Notes: generated by a model from the letters alone, not told the origin. A stretch of 37,846 nt of DNA from an uncultured Anaerolineae bacterium (GCA_903838415.1 CAILYI010000042.1:1-37846); one strand, 5' to 3'. Shown: positions 7,011-15,904, numbered from the stretch's first letter. Translations and numbers: made by a program.

Positions 7011-8260
7011 TATCCCGCCAGAACGGGCGCCTGAGATTTCTTGATAAAAGCCAGCGCAAAGGCGCCGGATAGCGTCAGCAGGGCGCTCAAAACAAAGATG
7101 GCTCCATAATGCCAGCCAAACGAGACCAACATCGAGCCGATGAACGGCCCAAGCAACCCGCGAAAGCCGGAGATGGTGGAATTGAGCGCGGCGTAAGCGG
7201 GCACCCGCTCCGGCCCGGCCAGGGATGAGACGGTGTACAGGATGCCCAAATCCGCGCCCGCGGTGACGAGGCCCGCCGCCACGAAAGACGGCAGTAGCAT
7301 CCAGGCCTGCGTGGCCCAGACGTACGGCAGCATCACCAGCATATTGATGGCGAACACAATTTGCAAACTGCGGATGCCGCCAATCCGGTCCAACAGGCGG
7401 CCACCAAACAAATACCCCAAAAACCAGAAAGCGGATTGCACAAAGCCGAACAACCCGATGGTGGTATAGGACAAATTGAGTTGGTCGACCTGGATGATTG
7501 AGTAGAGCGGCGAAGCCATCAGCGCCCCGAGGCCGAATAAAAATACGCCGCCCAGGTAAAACAGCATGCGCCCATCGGTTTTCAAGATATGCCAGGCCGA
7601 AACCGGCTGCCGCTCCGGGCCAACCGCCGCAACACTCTCCTCAAGCGGCACTCTTCGCAACAGATTGGAAAAAATCAACGTTGACCCAATGCCGGAGATG
7701 CCCGCCAGGGGCAGCAAGGCGCGAAAACCCAGATGATCGAGCATCCAGCCCGCCAGCGGTGTAAATATCAGGATCAGCGAGACCAATCCCACTCGCACCG
7801 CCGCCAAAATGCGCCCTCGCTGCTCAATCGGGTAAATGATCTGGATGATGCGGACATAGGCCGGGCTGGGCCAGGCCTCCATCAGCCAGAAAAAGGTGAA
7901 AATCATCAGCAGGCTGGTGGCATTGAACGCCCAGGCCGTCAGCAAAAAAGAACCGCGGCCCAGCAGCCAGCACAGAAAGGCGACCCGTTTCGTGCCCCAA
8001 CGTCGCATCAACCAGACACTGATGTTGGTCGTGAGCAGTCCCAGGGCTGTGATCGCGAAATAGTAGGCAACCTGCCCGGTGGAAGCGCCCATCCGCCGCA
8101 GGATGATGGGAATGAAGGTGATGATGGTTGCCATCACGCTGTGGACGCAGGCTGCCGAGAGATCGGCATACATATTGCGGCGCACACCGGCCTCCAGCGG
8201 GCCGACCAACCACATTTCAAAGTGCATTTGCATCCGGGTCAAAGAGACTGGCAGTTTCAT
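7010..8260 (-). CDS. MFS transporter (copy 2, upstream)
   Basis: This 416-residue MFS-type permease is the tandem paralog of the gene that follows it. It has about twelve membrane segments, the motif-A-like loop LMRRWGTKR after TM2, the matching GGRLLDRIGG in the second half, and a central cytoplasmic loop carrying EESVAAVGPERQPVSAWHILKTDGR. The start at 8260 lies 46 bp after the stop of the URO-D-family gene and has only a weak ribosome binding site, so it probably belongs to the same transcript. Side-by-side paralogs that stay full length suggest either two substrates or a heteromeric arrangement, though heteromeric MFS pairs are rare. Nothing in the sequence names the substrate; the position at the tail of a uronate/sugar-acid operon suggests a pathway intermediate or product. 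Confidence 0.85.
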   Translation of the reverse strand: MKLPVSLTRMQMHFEMWLVGPLEAGVRRNMYADLSAACVHSVMATIITFIPIILRRMGASTGQVAYYFAITALGLLTTNISVWLMRRWGTKRVAFLCWLLGRGSFLLTAWAFNATSLLMIFTFFWLMEAWPSPAYVRIIQIIYPIEQRGRILAAVRVGLVSLILIFTPLAGWMLDHLGFRALLPLAGISGIGSTLIFSNLLRRVPLEESVAAVGPERQPVSAWHILKTDGRMLFYLGGVFLFGLGALMASPLYSIIQVDQLNLSYTTIGLFGFVQSAFWFLGYLFGGRLLDRIGGIRSLQIVFAINMLVMLPYVWATQAWMLLPSFVAAGLVTAGADLGILYTVSSLAGPERVPAYAALNSTISGFRGLLGPFIGSMLVSFGWHYGAIFVLSALLTLSGAFALAFIKKSQAPVLAG

Positions 8261-8306
8261 TCAACCAACCAACCAGAAAGAGCCGGGATGGATTCCCATT
8301 CAGGAT

Positions 8307-9377
8307 TCATGCTGCTTCCAGCCCTCCGGCGGAATCATATCGCCCATAGCGATGGGTGGTCTCGATCAACGCATGCAGGTTGTCCGCGGGGGTCAGGGGC
8401 GAAAGGGCGCAGCCAGGACTCATGATCAGTCCGCCGCCCGGCGCCAGGATCGCCAGTTCCTCGCGGGCTTTGGCAGAAACCAGTTCCGGAGTGCCACGAT
8501 CAAGGATTTCGCTCGGGTTAATCACGCCCAGGATGGTGGATTTGCCAAGCGTGGCGGCCTTGATCTTCGGCAGGTCGCACTTGTAATCCAGCTCCAGCAC
8601 CGAGGCGCCCGTCGCAACCATATCGGTCACAATGCGGGTGGCATTGCCGCAAATGTGATACGCCAGCCGAATGTTGGCCTTCTGCAGCCGCTCAACCAGC
8701 CGTTTGGCGTAGCCCCATTCAAACTCCATGTACATCTTGGGAGAACAGACATCCGGCCCGGCGATCGACTCGCCGATCGAGGTGATGTGCGCACCCTGCT
8801 CCATCTGGGCAATGGCGTAACGATAGACCACCTCCAGCGAAAACTCCAGCAGGCGATGAAGTTTTTCCTTTTGAGTCGGGTCGCTGAGCGCCATCAGGAA
8901 TGATTCCATGCCCAAAAGCATGGAGGCCAGCGAAAACGGCCCCTGGTCCGCGCGCCCCATGACGAAAACCTGCTGACCAACCTCCCGAACGACATTGCGC
9001 GTCATCTTGAGATTCTCAACCAGCGGATGGGCGCTGTACGGGTCAGGAATGACCAGCTTATCGATCTCATCCAGGCTGCGGATGGCCGGGCCGTGGGTGA
9101 CAGGCGCGCCAGCCGCCATGTACTCCACCTGACAGCCGCAGGCCTGGGCCAGGGCCGCCGTGCCATTCTCCAACACCAGCAAATCCTGGCCAAACTCGCG
9201 CCAGGCCTTGAGATGTCCCTCAGCCATAGCCTCCCCATTTTGGAAATATTCCGGATAGGGCATGCCTGAGGCCTGCGCCGTCATAATAAAGTTGTGCATG
9301 GCAACCGGCACACGATCCGGGATGCCACCACGCAAGACAGTTTCAACACGTTCCAGCGAAGTCATGGTACCGCTCAT
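8307..9377 (-). CDS. URO-D-superfamily protein, MtaA/MtbA-like (putative corrinoid methyltransferase)
   Basis: This 356-residue TIM-barrel protein belongs to the uroporphyrinogen decarboxylase superfamily (N-terminus TSLERVETVLRGGIPDRVPV). It carries H241-x-C243 (YHICGN) and C323 (SPGCAL). This HxC...C set is the zinc site of the cobalamin-dependent methyltransferases MtaA/MtbA and is absent from true heme-pathway UroD. A methyl-transfer role from a methylated substrate through a corrinoid protein is therefore more likely than heme synthesis, but no corrinoid-binding protein is encoded in the window. The start at ATG 9377 has a good AAGGAGA site. It sits between the ManD-like dehydratase (145 bp upstream, with a hairpin between) and the MFS pair. 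Similar proteins of unproven function are common beside sugar genes in Anaerolineae. Confidence 0.8.
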   Translation of the reverse strand: MSGTMTSLERVETVLRGGIPDRVPVAMHNFIMTAQASGMPYPEYFQNGEAMAEGHLKAWREFGQDLLVLENGTAALAQACGCQVEYMAAGAPVTHGPAIRSLDEIDKLVIPDPYSAHPLVENLKMTRNVVREVGQQVFVMGRADQGPFSLASMLLGMESFLMALSDPTQKEKLHRLLEFSLEVVYRYAIAQMEQGAHITSIGESIAGPDVCSPKMYMEFEWGYAKRLVERLQKANIRLAYHICGNATRIVTDMVATGASVLELDYKCDLPKIKAATLGKSTILGVINPSEILDRGTPELVSAKAREELAILAPGGGLIMSPGCALSPLTPADNLHALIETTHRYGRYDSAGGLEAA

Positions 9378-9435
9378 ATTGTCTCCTTGAAAACGAGAAA
9401 ATAATTCCCTGGGCGAAGATGCTGTAACAAAAGAA

Positions 9436-9486
9436 CGTCCCGAAGGTTTTTATTACGCTTTTGGCCGCTTTTCAACCTTCGGGACG
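9436..9486 (-). terminator. Hairpin between the ManD-like and URO-D genes
   Basis: A perfect 13-bp stem (CGTCCCGAAGGTT at 9436-9448 with its complement at 9474-9486) closes a 25-nt loop. It falls between two co-directional minus-strand genes. It may therefore be an internal terminator or attenuator that lowers expression of the URO-D and MFS genes, or the 3' border of the dehydratase operon. The stem shares its outer ten bases with the hairpin at 3996-4047. Confidence 0.55.
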
Positions 9487-9522
9487 GTTATTTCAGGGCG
9501 AGTTTCGCCTTATTTACAGGTT

Positions 9523-10779
9523 CTACGGTGTCCAGATAGTTCCATCGGGCCAGCGGCTTTGAGTCCACTCGATGGGCGGAATACTGATAGGGTATTTAGC
9601 CGCTTTCTTTTCATCAATATCGATGCCCAAGCCAGGCTGGTCATTCGACCACAAATAGCCATCCCGCAATTCAGGAATACCGGGGAAGACTTCTTTGAGC
9701 GAATCGCCAAAATAGATCATCTCTTGAATGCCGAAATTGTGACAGGCCAAATCAAGATGCAAGTTGGCGGCGTGTCCCACCGGCGAGGTGTCACCCGGTC
9801 CATGCCAGGCGGTGCGAACGCCAAAGGCTTCACACAGGGAGGCCAGTTTGCGGGCCGGGGTAATTCCTCCCAGTTGGGAAATATGCGAACGGATAAAATC
9901 GATCAACTGCTCGGCAATCAGGCTGCGCCATTCCAACGGGTTGTTGTGCAGCTCGCCCATCGCAATAGGTGTGACGCTCTGGGCACGCAGGCGGCGGAAC
10001 CACTCGATCTGGTCAGGCGCGAGCGGGTCTTCGAGAAAGAACAAGCGATAAGGCTCGAGCGCTTTCGCCATCCGAATGGCATCAATCGGCGTGAGCCGTT
10101 CGTGGATGTCGTGCAGCAGGAACAGGTCAAAGCCGATTTTGTTGCGCACATAATCGAACAAGGGCGGGATGGAACGCGCATACCAATCCGGGTCATAATA
10201 GGCGCCAGGGAAGTCACTTTGCAGGTTATCCATCGTTTTCATGCGATGCGTGGCTTGCGGCGCACTCCCGCTCGGTTGGGCATTCTGCTTGTTGATGTCT
10301 TTCACGCGTCCGCCGTAACCGCCCATTTGCAGGCGCACCGCAAGCGCACCCTCGGACTGGTACTTGAGCACGTTGTCCAGCACTTCCTGTGGATCACGTC
10401 CATCGGCGTGACGGTAAACCATGGCCGCCTCGCGACATTTGCCGCCCAATAGGTCATAGACCGGCATGTTGGCGACTTTGCCTTTAATGTCCCACAGAGC
10501 CTGATCCACACCGCTGATGGCGTTGTTCAAGACCGGGCCATTGCGCCAGTACGAATTGACATACATCATGTGCCACAAGTCTTCAATGTTGGACGGGTCG
10601 CGGCCCTGCAACAATGGCGCCAGGTACTCTTCCACGGCTTTTGCCACCAGGGTGGGACGCTGGGTAAACGTGGCGCAGCCAATTCCATACAGGCCAGGCT
10701 GGTCGGTTTCAACTTTGACGATGACCAGCGCAATGCCATCTGGCGCGGTCAGAATGGGTCTTACCTTGGTAATTTTCAC
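9523..10779 (-). CDS. Mandelate racemase/enolase-superfamily dehydratase, D-mannonate dehydratase (ManD/RspA) type
   Basis: The likely start is GTG 10779, which has AAGGAG at good spacing; an in-frame ATG at 10803 would place the Shine-Dalgarno inside the gene. The 418-residue product has the enolase-superfamily capping domain (1-125) and TIM barrel. The ManD/RspA hallmark HDIHERLTPIDA carries metal ligand D224 and base H226; further ligands are E250 (FLEDP) and E276 (MGELH), and H326 is in TAWHGPGD. This family dehydrates D-mannonate and/or D-gluconate to 2-keto-3-deoxygluconate, with very different efficiencies between members; some are practically inactive. It shares the operon with two UxuA-like proteins that could do the same chemistry. 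An insertion rich in Gly/Gln around residues 155-185 is the variable ManD loop. Confidence 0.85.
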   Translation of the reverse strand: MKITKVRPILTAPDGIALVIVKVETDQPGLYGIGCATFTQRPTLVAKAVEEYLAPLLQGRDPSNIEDLWHMMYVNSYWRNGPVLNNAISGVDQALWDIKGKVANMPVYDLLGGKCREAAMVYRHADGRDPQEVLDNVLKYQSEGALAVRLQMGGYGGRVKDINKQNAQPSGSAPQATHRMKTMDNLQSDFPGAYYDPDWYARSIPPLFDYVRNKIGFDLFLLHDIHERLTPIDAIRMAKALEPYRLFFLEDPLAPDQIEWFRRLRAQSVTPIAMGELHNNPLEWRSLIAEQLIDFIRSHISQLGGITPARKLASLCEAFGVRTAWHGPGDTSPVGHAANLHLDLACHNFGIQEMIYFGDSLKEVFPGIPELRDGYLWSNDQPGLGIDIDEKKAAKYPISIPPIEWTQSRWPDGTIWTP

Positions 10780-10884
10780 AGGCTTCTCCTTTTCGAGAAT
10801 CAACGATCCGAATTTTGTCCTACCGCTAAACAGTGCTTGCGCAATCCCGGCAGATTGACCGTAGCGATGAATCTCTGCGTCGGA

Positions 10885-11901
10885 TTATTTTCCGGCTTCG
10901 GCATTGACGCGCGCCACCAGGGCTTTCATATACCCGATGGTGTAAGCGGTACCCACCCGCGGATGATTGCCCATCGTCGGGATGTGGTCAGCGATGAGAA
11001 CGCCGTCAAAATCGACAGCGCGCATCGCTTTTAGCACCCGGTACATATCCATATAGCCGTCGTCGATGAAGGTTTCGACAAAGTACGGCAGGGGTTTATC
11101 CACATTACGGAAATGCACCTTAAAGAGTTTTTTGCGCTCACCGAAATAGCGGATCGTTTCGAATACATCCTTCCCCATCTGCGAGCCACCTTCGAGCCAG
11201 CAGCCGACGCACAAGCACATACCCACATTCGGGCTGTCAGCGATTTCGAGGGCGCGTTTGTATCCATCAAAATTCCCAAAGATACAGCGCGGGATGCCGC
11301 CCAAATCGTATACGGGGGGATCGTCGGGGTGGATGCCAATCCTGACACCGGCCTCCTCAGCCACCGGGGCGACCTGCTTGATGAAGTAGATGAAATTTTC
11401 CCAGATTTCATCCTCGCTGTACTTGCGTTCGTGGGTAAGCGGACCCTCATATTCGCGGCCAACCCACCAACCTTTTTGGGCCTTTTCAAGGTTGAAGGCC
11501 CGTGCCGGGGCGTTTCCTCGCGTAAGTTCCTGCTCGGTGCTCCAGATGCCATTTGCCATGTGGGCATAGGTGGTGTAAGGGATACCAGCCTGCCCCAGGT
11601 TACGCAGGTGAGTCTTGTATTCTTCGATTTTTTCATCGCGGCCGGGCAGACCGAGCGTGATGACATCCTGGTTATGAACGCTGAAACTGCCAAAACCATA
11701 GACGTTCAACCCCGCAGCCTCAAAAAGCTGCTTGCGGCTGGCATAATAGTCGTAACTGGCCTTGTCGCCGCCGGTCCACAGGACGACGTATTCAACACCC
11801 ATCTGGCGGATGAAATCCAGGTCTTCCTGGGTCGGTTCGGGGGTGATCTGGGCGGCAATTTTCATGCCGGGGGATAGGGGAATGAGCGGTTTGCGGGTCA
11901 A
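10885..11901 (-). CDS. UxuA-like mannonate dehydratase family protein (copy 1)
   Basis: This 338-residue TIM-barrel protein has the signatures of the UxuA mannonate dehydratase family. These are H191 in IHPDDPP, C231 in CLCVGCW, H263 in KVHFRNV and the closing D305-H306 in IADHIPT, together forming the expected Mn(II)/Fe(II) site. Canonical UxuA has RPDH at the last position; here it is IADH, so substrate binding may be altered. At 338 residues it is shorter than E. coli UxuA (about 394), like its paralog at 14910-15899. UxuA converts D-mannonate to 2-keto-3-deoxygluconate in hexuronate catabolism. The gene ends 105 bp before the ManD-like gene and starts 26 bp after the stop of the enolase-superfamily gene upstream. 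A xylose-isomerase-like epimerase role is an alternative reading. Confidence 0.78.
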   Translation of the reverse strand: MTRKPLIPLSPGMKIAAQITPEPTQEDLDFIRQMGVEYVVLWTGGDKASYDYYASRKQLFEAAGLNVYGFGSFSVHNQDVITLGLPGRDEKIEEYKTHLRNLGQAGIPYTTYAHMANGIWSTEQELTRGNAPARAFNLEKAQKGWWVGREYEGPLTHERKYSEDEIWENFIYFIKQVAPVAEEAGVRIGIHPDDPPVYDLGGIPRCIFGNFDGYKRALEIADSPNVGMCLCVGCWLEGGSQMGKDVFETIRYFGERKKLFKVHFRNVDKPLPYFVETFIDDGYMDMYRVLKAMRAVDFDGVLIADHIPTMGNHPRVGTAYTIGYMKALVARVNAEAGK

Positions 11902-11927
11902 AGAAGGTTCCTTTTAGACAGTTGGTT

Positions 11928-13232
11928 CTACGACCACAATCGATCCCAGCTTCGCTCGGTGTCCCATTGCGGAGTTGGCTCAAAAAAGCCGCGATCTTCG
12001 GGAATCAGGTGTTCCCTGACGACTTCTTCATTGAGGGTGAAGCCCAATCCGGGAGCATCTGGCACCTGGATGTAACCCTTCTGGATGATCGGCTTGGACT
12101 GGACATCGATGAAGTCCGCCCAGAACGGCACATCGGTAAAGTGATGTTCCAGCGCGATGAAATTCTCCGTGGCGGCGGCGCACTGCACCCCGGCCATGGT
12201 GCTGATGGGTGTGCCCGCCATGTGCAGCGCCATGCTGACGCCGTACTCCTGGGCCAGGTCACCGATCTTTTTCGTTTCGAGAATACCACCGCTGGTGGCA
12301 AGATCGGGATGGATGACGTTGACCGCATGGGCTTGCAGGAGCGGCAAAAAGCCTTCCTTGAGATAGATATCTTCGCCCGTGCAGACCGGGGTCTTCAGCG
12401 TGCGTTCCATCTTGACCCATTGCTCGGTAAACTGCCAGGGCACCATGTCTTCCAGCCAGGCGAGATTATAGGGTTCAAGCGCCTGCCCGAGGCGGATGCA
12501 GTCATCCACACCGATATGCCCAAAATGGTCAGCGGCGATCGGCACTTCGTAACCCACCACAGCGCGCACCTGTTCCACGTATTCGCACAACATCTGGATG
12601 CCCTTGGGAGTGAGTCGAACGTGGGTGAAGGGGTGTTGAATGGTATTGATATCCACTAGGCGCTCGAACTCGGTGCCGTCTTCCGTTTTCAGGATTCCGC
12701 CAGGATAGGTGAGCGCATCCTTGACGCCAATCAGGGGTTGGATGCCCACATCCATCTTGAGCATGGTGAAACCGCGCGCCAGGCGTTCCTTGAGCATATG
12801 GCCCATCGCCTCGCCGGTTGGCTCGTTGGGGGTATCGCAGTACATGCGAATGGCATCGCGAAATTTTCCGCCCGCCAGAACATAGGCAGGGACGCCATAG
12901 GCCTTGCCCGCCAGGTCCATCAAGGCCATCTCAACGCCGCAGACGCCGCCGCCCTGGCGCGCATGATGACCAAACTGCTTGATCTTTCGAAAAACCTTAT
13001 CGACATTGCAGGGATTCTCACCGAGCAGGCGGCTCTTCAGCATCAGGGCGTATGTTTTGCTGGCGCCGTCACGGACTTCGCCGTAGCCGCTCAGACCCTG
13101 GTTGGTGTCAATCCGAATGATGGGGAAGCGCCATCCATCCCAGCCAACGGTGGCCGAACGGATATCGGTGATCCGCAGGTCGCTGGGGCGCGAATACTGG
13201 CTGACGTGGTCTTCCGGACGCGCGCTCATCAT
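11928..13232 (-). CDS. Mandelate racemase/muconate-lactonizing enolase-superfamily protein, sugar-acid dehydratase
   Basis: This 434-residue enolase-superfamily enzyme has the capping domain (about 18-140) and barrel. Visible catalytic features are K159 in the LKMD strand, D235 in IAADHFGH, E261 in WLEDM and E287 in TGEDIY as metal ligands. D310 (IHPDLATSGG) and H337 (ALHMAG) form the His-Asp dyad of the mandelate-racemase subgroup. This pattern fits acid-sugar dehydratases that abstract a proton alpha to the carboxylate; the exact aldonate or aldarate cannot be read from sequence. Its ATG overlaps the stop of the RraA-family gene by four bases (ATGA), indicating coupled expression. The insertion at about 165-205 (IQPLIGVKDALTYPGG...) is longer than in typical relatives and might shape the active-site loop. 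Confidence 0.83.
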   Translation of the reverse strand: MMSARPEDHVSQYSRPSDLRITDIRSATVGWDGWRFPIIRIDTNQGLSGYGEVRDGASKTYALMLKSRLLGENPCNVDKVFRKIKQFGHHARQGGGVCGVEMALMDLAGKAYGVPAYVLAGGKFRDAIRMYCDTPNEPTGEAMGHMLKERLARGFTMLKMDVGIQPLIGVKDALTYPGGILKTEDGTEFERLVDINTIQHPFTHVRLTPKGIQMLCEYVEQVRAVVGYEVPIAADHFGHIGVDDCIRLGQALEPYNLAWLEDMVPWQFTEQWVKMERTLKTPVCTGEDIYLKEGFLPLLQAHAVNVIHPDLATSGGILETKKIGDLAQEYGVSMALHMAGTPISTMAGVQCAAATENFIALEHHFTDVPFWADFIDVQSKPIIQKGYIQVPDAPGLGFTLNEEVVREHLIPEDRGFFEPTPQWDTERSWDRLWS

Positions 13233-14053
13233 TTGCCTGACCTTTCAGCAAGCCAGACCTTGAAATCGGCTTCGATATCATCGCGCCAGGTGGCCACGTC
13301 AATCTCGCCACTGGTATATTTACCTTCCGCCAAACGCATTTTACCGAATTCATCGCGGACGCGGGTGGCCTCGCTCGTTTCGACAACTTCCTGCACAAGA
13401 TGCGGCGGGATGAAGATCACGCCAGTCGGCGTGCCTAAAACCACATCACCGGGCAGAACCGTCACGCCGCCAATCTTGACAGGGATATTAATCCCTTCCA
13501 GGGTTTCATCGGCAATGGCGGTGGGATGGACATCCCGCATGAAGAAGTTGACCTCCGTCAGCGTGACAAGCCCGGCCAGGTCGCGGATTGCGCCGTCGAC
13601 AACCAGACCGGCACGGGTGCGGGTGCGAATGGCGGTGCCAAGGTTATCCCCCACGATGGTGCCATTCTCAATTTTGCCGCGCAAGTCAACCACCATGACA
13701 TCATGCATTTGCAGCGATTCGATGATCCATGAATTCTGCCCGCCGATTTTGCCGCGGCCTTCCGCCACGCCCGCCTGTTGGATGGCGGCGTGATAGTCCG
13801 GGCGATGCGGTAGAAAGGAGGCTGTGATGGCGCGTCCGACCAGCACCACGCCGGGGTGGGTCTGCATAAAGCCACCCTCGAATTGGCGGTGATAGCCATG
13901 ATTCTGCAAAACGGCCCAGGCTTCCTCGGTGGTCACCAGTTTCATACGTTCCAGCAAATCTTCCGGAACACAGGGGCGTCCATCCGGGAAACGCTCAAAA
14001 GGGCTCAGGCTGGTAAGTTCGATCAAATCTTCTTTGGAAGGTTGAATATGCAT
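13229..14053 (-). CDS. RraA-like aldolase/decarboxylase-family protein
   Basis: This 274-residue member of the RraA/HMG-CHA aldolase family has a core beginning at about residue 60 and a longer N-terminal segment than the roughly 160-residue RraA proteins. The signature is clear: G135-D136-N137, then VVDGAIRD with R157-D158, the phosphate/carboxylate-binding and metal-site residues of class II pyruvate aldolases in this family. The segment PGDVVLGTPTGVIFIPP aligns with the usual PGDVVxxDxDGV motif but lacks its Asp, a possible change in specificity. In a sugar-acid operon a retro-aldol cleavage or decarboxylation of a keto acid is plausible, and inhibition of RNase E is not. The stop overlaps the following enolase-superfamily gene, and the start is 23 bp after the SDR gene. 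Confidence 0.8.
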   Translation of the reverse strand: MHIQPSKEDLIELTSLSPFERFPDGRPCVPEDLLERMKLVTTEEAWAVLQNHGYHRQFEGGFMQTHPGVVLVGRAITASFLPHRPDYHAAIQQAGVAEGRGKIGGQNSWIIESLQMHDVMVVDLRGKIENGTIVGDNLGTAIRTRTRAGLVVDGAIRDLAGLVTLTEVNFFMRDVHPTAIADETLEGINIPVKIGGVTVLPGDVVLGTPTGVIFIPPHLVQEVVETSEATRVRDEFGKMRLAEGKYTSGEIDVATWRDDIEADFKVWLAERSGK

Positions 14054-14076
14054 TACATCATCCTTTTTTATGTGGG

Positions 14077-14913
14077 TTATTGGACAGGATCGTGTGTCCA
14101 GCCAAGCAAGCGCTCAGCTTTGCTGGAATTGAAAAAGCTCTTATTCCCACTGAAATCGCCGCGAATCGGCACACCGGGGAAGTATTTTTCGGCAAGTTCG
14201 ATCGAGGGAATTTCGCTGACGGAAATTGGCCCGGCGATATAAAAGACTTCATGTCCCTTGAAGCTGGCGGTGAGCGAAAGCAGGCAGGCGCGCGCCGCGG
14301 CATCGAAACTGGTGTAACCCCATAGATTCTTGGCGCCAGATTCGGTCATCTTGTAACCGGAGGCACCCACGGCGGTGGCGCGGTCTTGCACTACCCAATG
14401 GAAGCGCATGCTTGAGATGGTCAAGTTCTCGTAGCGGCGCGCCATCGAATTGGCCTGTTCTTCGCAAATCCACTTGGAAAGGCTGTAAGGGTCTTCGCTG
14501 TAAGTGGGATGCTCTTCATCGAGCGGGAAATAATCGAAACGCGGCCAGCGGCTGTACGCCAAACCGGTGGCATTCACGCTGGAAGCCTGGCAAATATGCT
14601 GCATGCCCACGGCCACCGCGGCCCGCAGGGCATTGTAACTGCCAGTCACGTTGTTGTTGTGCACCACATGATCGGGGAGGTGACCGGGCGCCGGGATGGC
14701 AGCCATATGGGCGAGCACATCGCAGCCCCGGATGGCGTTTTCAAAGGCTTCGTAATCGCTGACATCCGCCAGGATAAAGGCGACGTTGGGATTGTCCCAA
14801 GGATGCGCTGGTTGAACACGGTCGATACTGACGATGCTGTGGCCCTGGGCTAAGGCCATATCAATGATGGCGCGACCAATGCGGCCCGTGCCACCTGTCA
14901 CGGCTATTTTCAT
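14077..14913 (-). CDS. NAD-dependent epimerase/dehydratase family protein, uronate-dehydrogenase-like (copy 1)
   Basis: This 278-residue extended-SDR protein has the nucleotide-binding motif G7-x-x-G10-x-x-G13 at the N-terminus, the acidic residue D31 after beta-2 (favouring NAD over NADP), a Ser at 111/112 and the catalytic Y143-x-x-x-K147 (YSLSK). The short length and the segment [21 protein letters not shown] resemble the uronate dehydrogenase group, which oxidises D-galacturonate or D-glucuronate to an aldarolactone, rather than the longer UDP-sugar epimerases. It is a paralog of the protein at 26163-27002. ATG 14913 overlaps the stop of the UxuA-like gene by four bases. A role as an aldose or uronate dehydrogenase feeding the dehydratases next to it is the most economical reading; the substrate is unproven. 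Confidence 0.8.
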   Translation of the reverse strand: MKIAVTGGTGRIGRAIIDMALAQGHSIVSIDRVQPAHPWDNPNVAFILADVSDYEAFENAIRGCDVLAHMAAIPAPGHLPDHVVHNNNVTGSYNALRAAVAVGMQHICQASSVNATGLAYSRWPRFDYFPLDEEHPTYSEDPYSLSKWICEEQANSMARRYENLTISSMRFHWVVQDRATAVGASGYKMTESGAKNLWGYTSFDAAARACLLSLTASFKGHEVFYIAGPISVSEIPSIELAEKYFPGVPIRGDFSGNKSFFNSSKAERLLGWTHDPVQ

Positions 14914-15899
14914 AGTGACTGCCCCGCTTCAGAATAAACCGCCTGGTGCAAACCACGGATATAGCCGATGGCGTACAGTCGTCCAAAGGACGAATAACCG
15001 GCGTTCTCGTTGCTGTCGCCTTCCACAGTGGGAACATGATCCGGGCGAAGCACGCCATCAAAGTTGATGTCGCGGTAGGCGCGCATGCAGGCCAGCATAT
15101 CGGTTTTGCCATCGTCGTGCCAGGTCTCTTCATACTTTTTCACATCGCCGCGCACATCGCGGAAATGGACAAAGAAGACCTTGCCCTGACGGCCAAAGTG
15201 GCGGATTACGCCCGGCAAATCATCGGTCATCAGGGTGAAATTGCCCTGGCAGAGCGTGATGCCGTTCATTGGACTTGGAACCAGATCGAGCAGGCGCTGA
15301 TAATTTTCCACGCTGCTCATGATTCGTCCGATGCCGCGCAGGGGAGAAAGCGGCGGATCGTCGGGATGCATGGCCAGTTTGACGTTCCATTTTTCCGCCA
15401 CAGGCATGACTCTCTTCAAAAAGTATTCCAGCGTTTCCCAAAGTTTCTCTTCACTCAGCGGACCTTCATCGGTGGGCGGTGCATCTTTGACAAGGTTGTA
15501 ATCGAAACTCGTCACCACTGAGCCACCACGTGAGATCGTGTTTGTGCTGGTTCGCAACCAATTGAAGTCGGTCATCCATTCATAACACCAGACCGGGATA
15601 CCCAGGCGGCCCATATTTTCGATCAAGGTGCAAACTGTCGCGATTTCTTCATCACGCCCGGGCAAGCCGCGCTTGGCCTTATTCAAGGGTGGACGGGCCT
15701 CGATCACAGCAAGATTGAAGCCGCCGCTCTCGTAGCGCTGCTTCATACGCACCAGGGGCAAATAATCCCAGGGCGCATCCGTACCATTAAACGGTTCGTT
15801 AAAAGGCAGCCCGCCAACTGCCCAATCCACACCTGCCTGTTTGGAAAGTTTCCACAACGGCGAAGGGGTTGGTGGTAAAAACTCTGCAATTTGCATCAT
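14910..15899 (-). CDS. UxuA-like mannonate dehydratase family protein (copy 2)
   Basis: This 329-residue protein shows the UxuA site more completely than its paralog at 10885: H178 in AMHPDDPP, C217 in TLCQGNF, H245 in VHFRDV, and D287-H288 in the canonical [17 protein letters not shown] near residue 260 matches the family's substrate-proximal loop. It is about 65 residues shorter than E. coli UxuA. The expected reaction is dehydration of D-mannonate, or a close epimer, to 2-keto-3-deoxygluconate, the substrate of the KDG kinase encoded at 29389. The start is ATGATG at 15899, 5 bp after the stop of the aldo/keto reductase, and the stop overlaps the SDR gene. Of the two UxuA-like proteins this is the better candidate for genuine mannonate dehydratase. 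Confidence 0.82.
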   Translation of the reverse strand: MMQIAEFLPPTPSPLWKLSKQAGVDWAVGGLPFNEPFNGTDAPWDYLPLVRMKQRYESGGFNLAVIEARPPLNKAKRGLPGRDEEIATVCTLIENMGRLGIPVWCYEWMTDFNWLRTSTNTISRGGSVVTSFDYNLVKDAPPTDEGPLSEEKLWETLEYFLKRVMPVAEKWNVKLAMHPDDPPLSPLRGIGRIMSSVENYQRLLDLVPSPMNGITLCQGNFTLMTDDLPGVIRHFGRQGKVFFVHFRDVRGDVKKYEETWHDDGKTDMLACMRAYRDINFDGVLRPDHVPTVEGDSNENAGYSSFGRLYAIGYIRGLHQAVYSEAGQSL

Positions 15900-15904
15900 T
15901 ACTG

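Noticed and set aside
8079..8903. Plus-strand frame of 274 codons
   Set aside because: It lies across the MFS and URO-D genes of the opposite strand and shows no coding signature of its own.
8307..9377. Heme-pathway uroporphyrinogen decarboxylase (hemE)
   Set aside because: HxC and distal Cys match corrinoid methyltransferases, and no other heme gene is near.
9559..10452. Plus-strand frame of 297 codons
   Set aside because: It is a shadow of the ManD-like dehydratase on the minus strand; composition is Arg/Gln-rich with no family likeness.
12738..13793. Long plus-strand frame of 351 codons
   Set aside because: It runs antisense to the enolase-superfamily and RraA genes, which have conserved catalytic motifs, and it has no recognisable domain or ribosome site.
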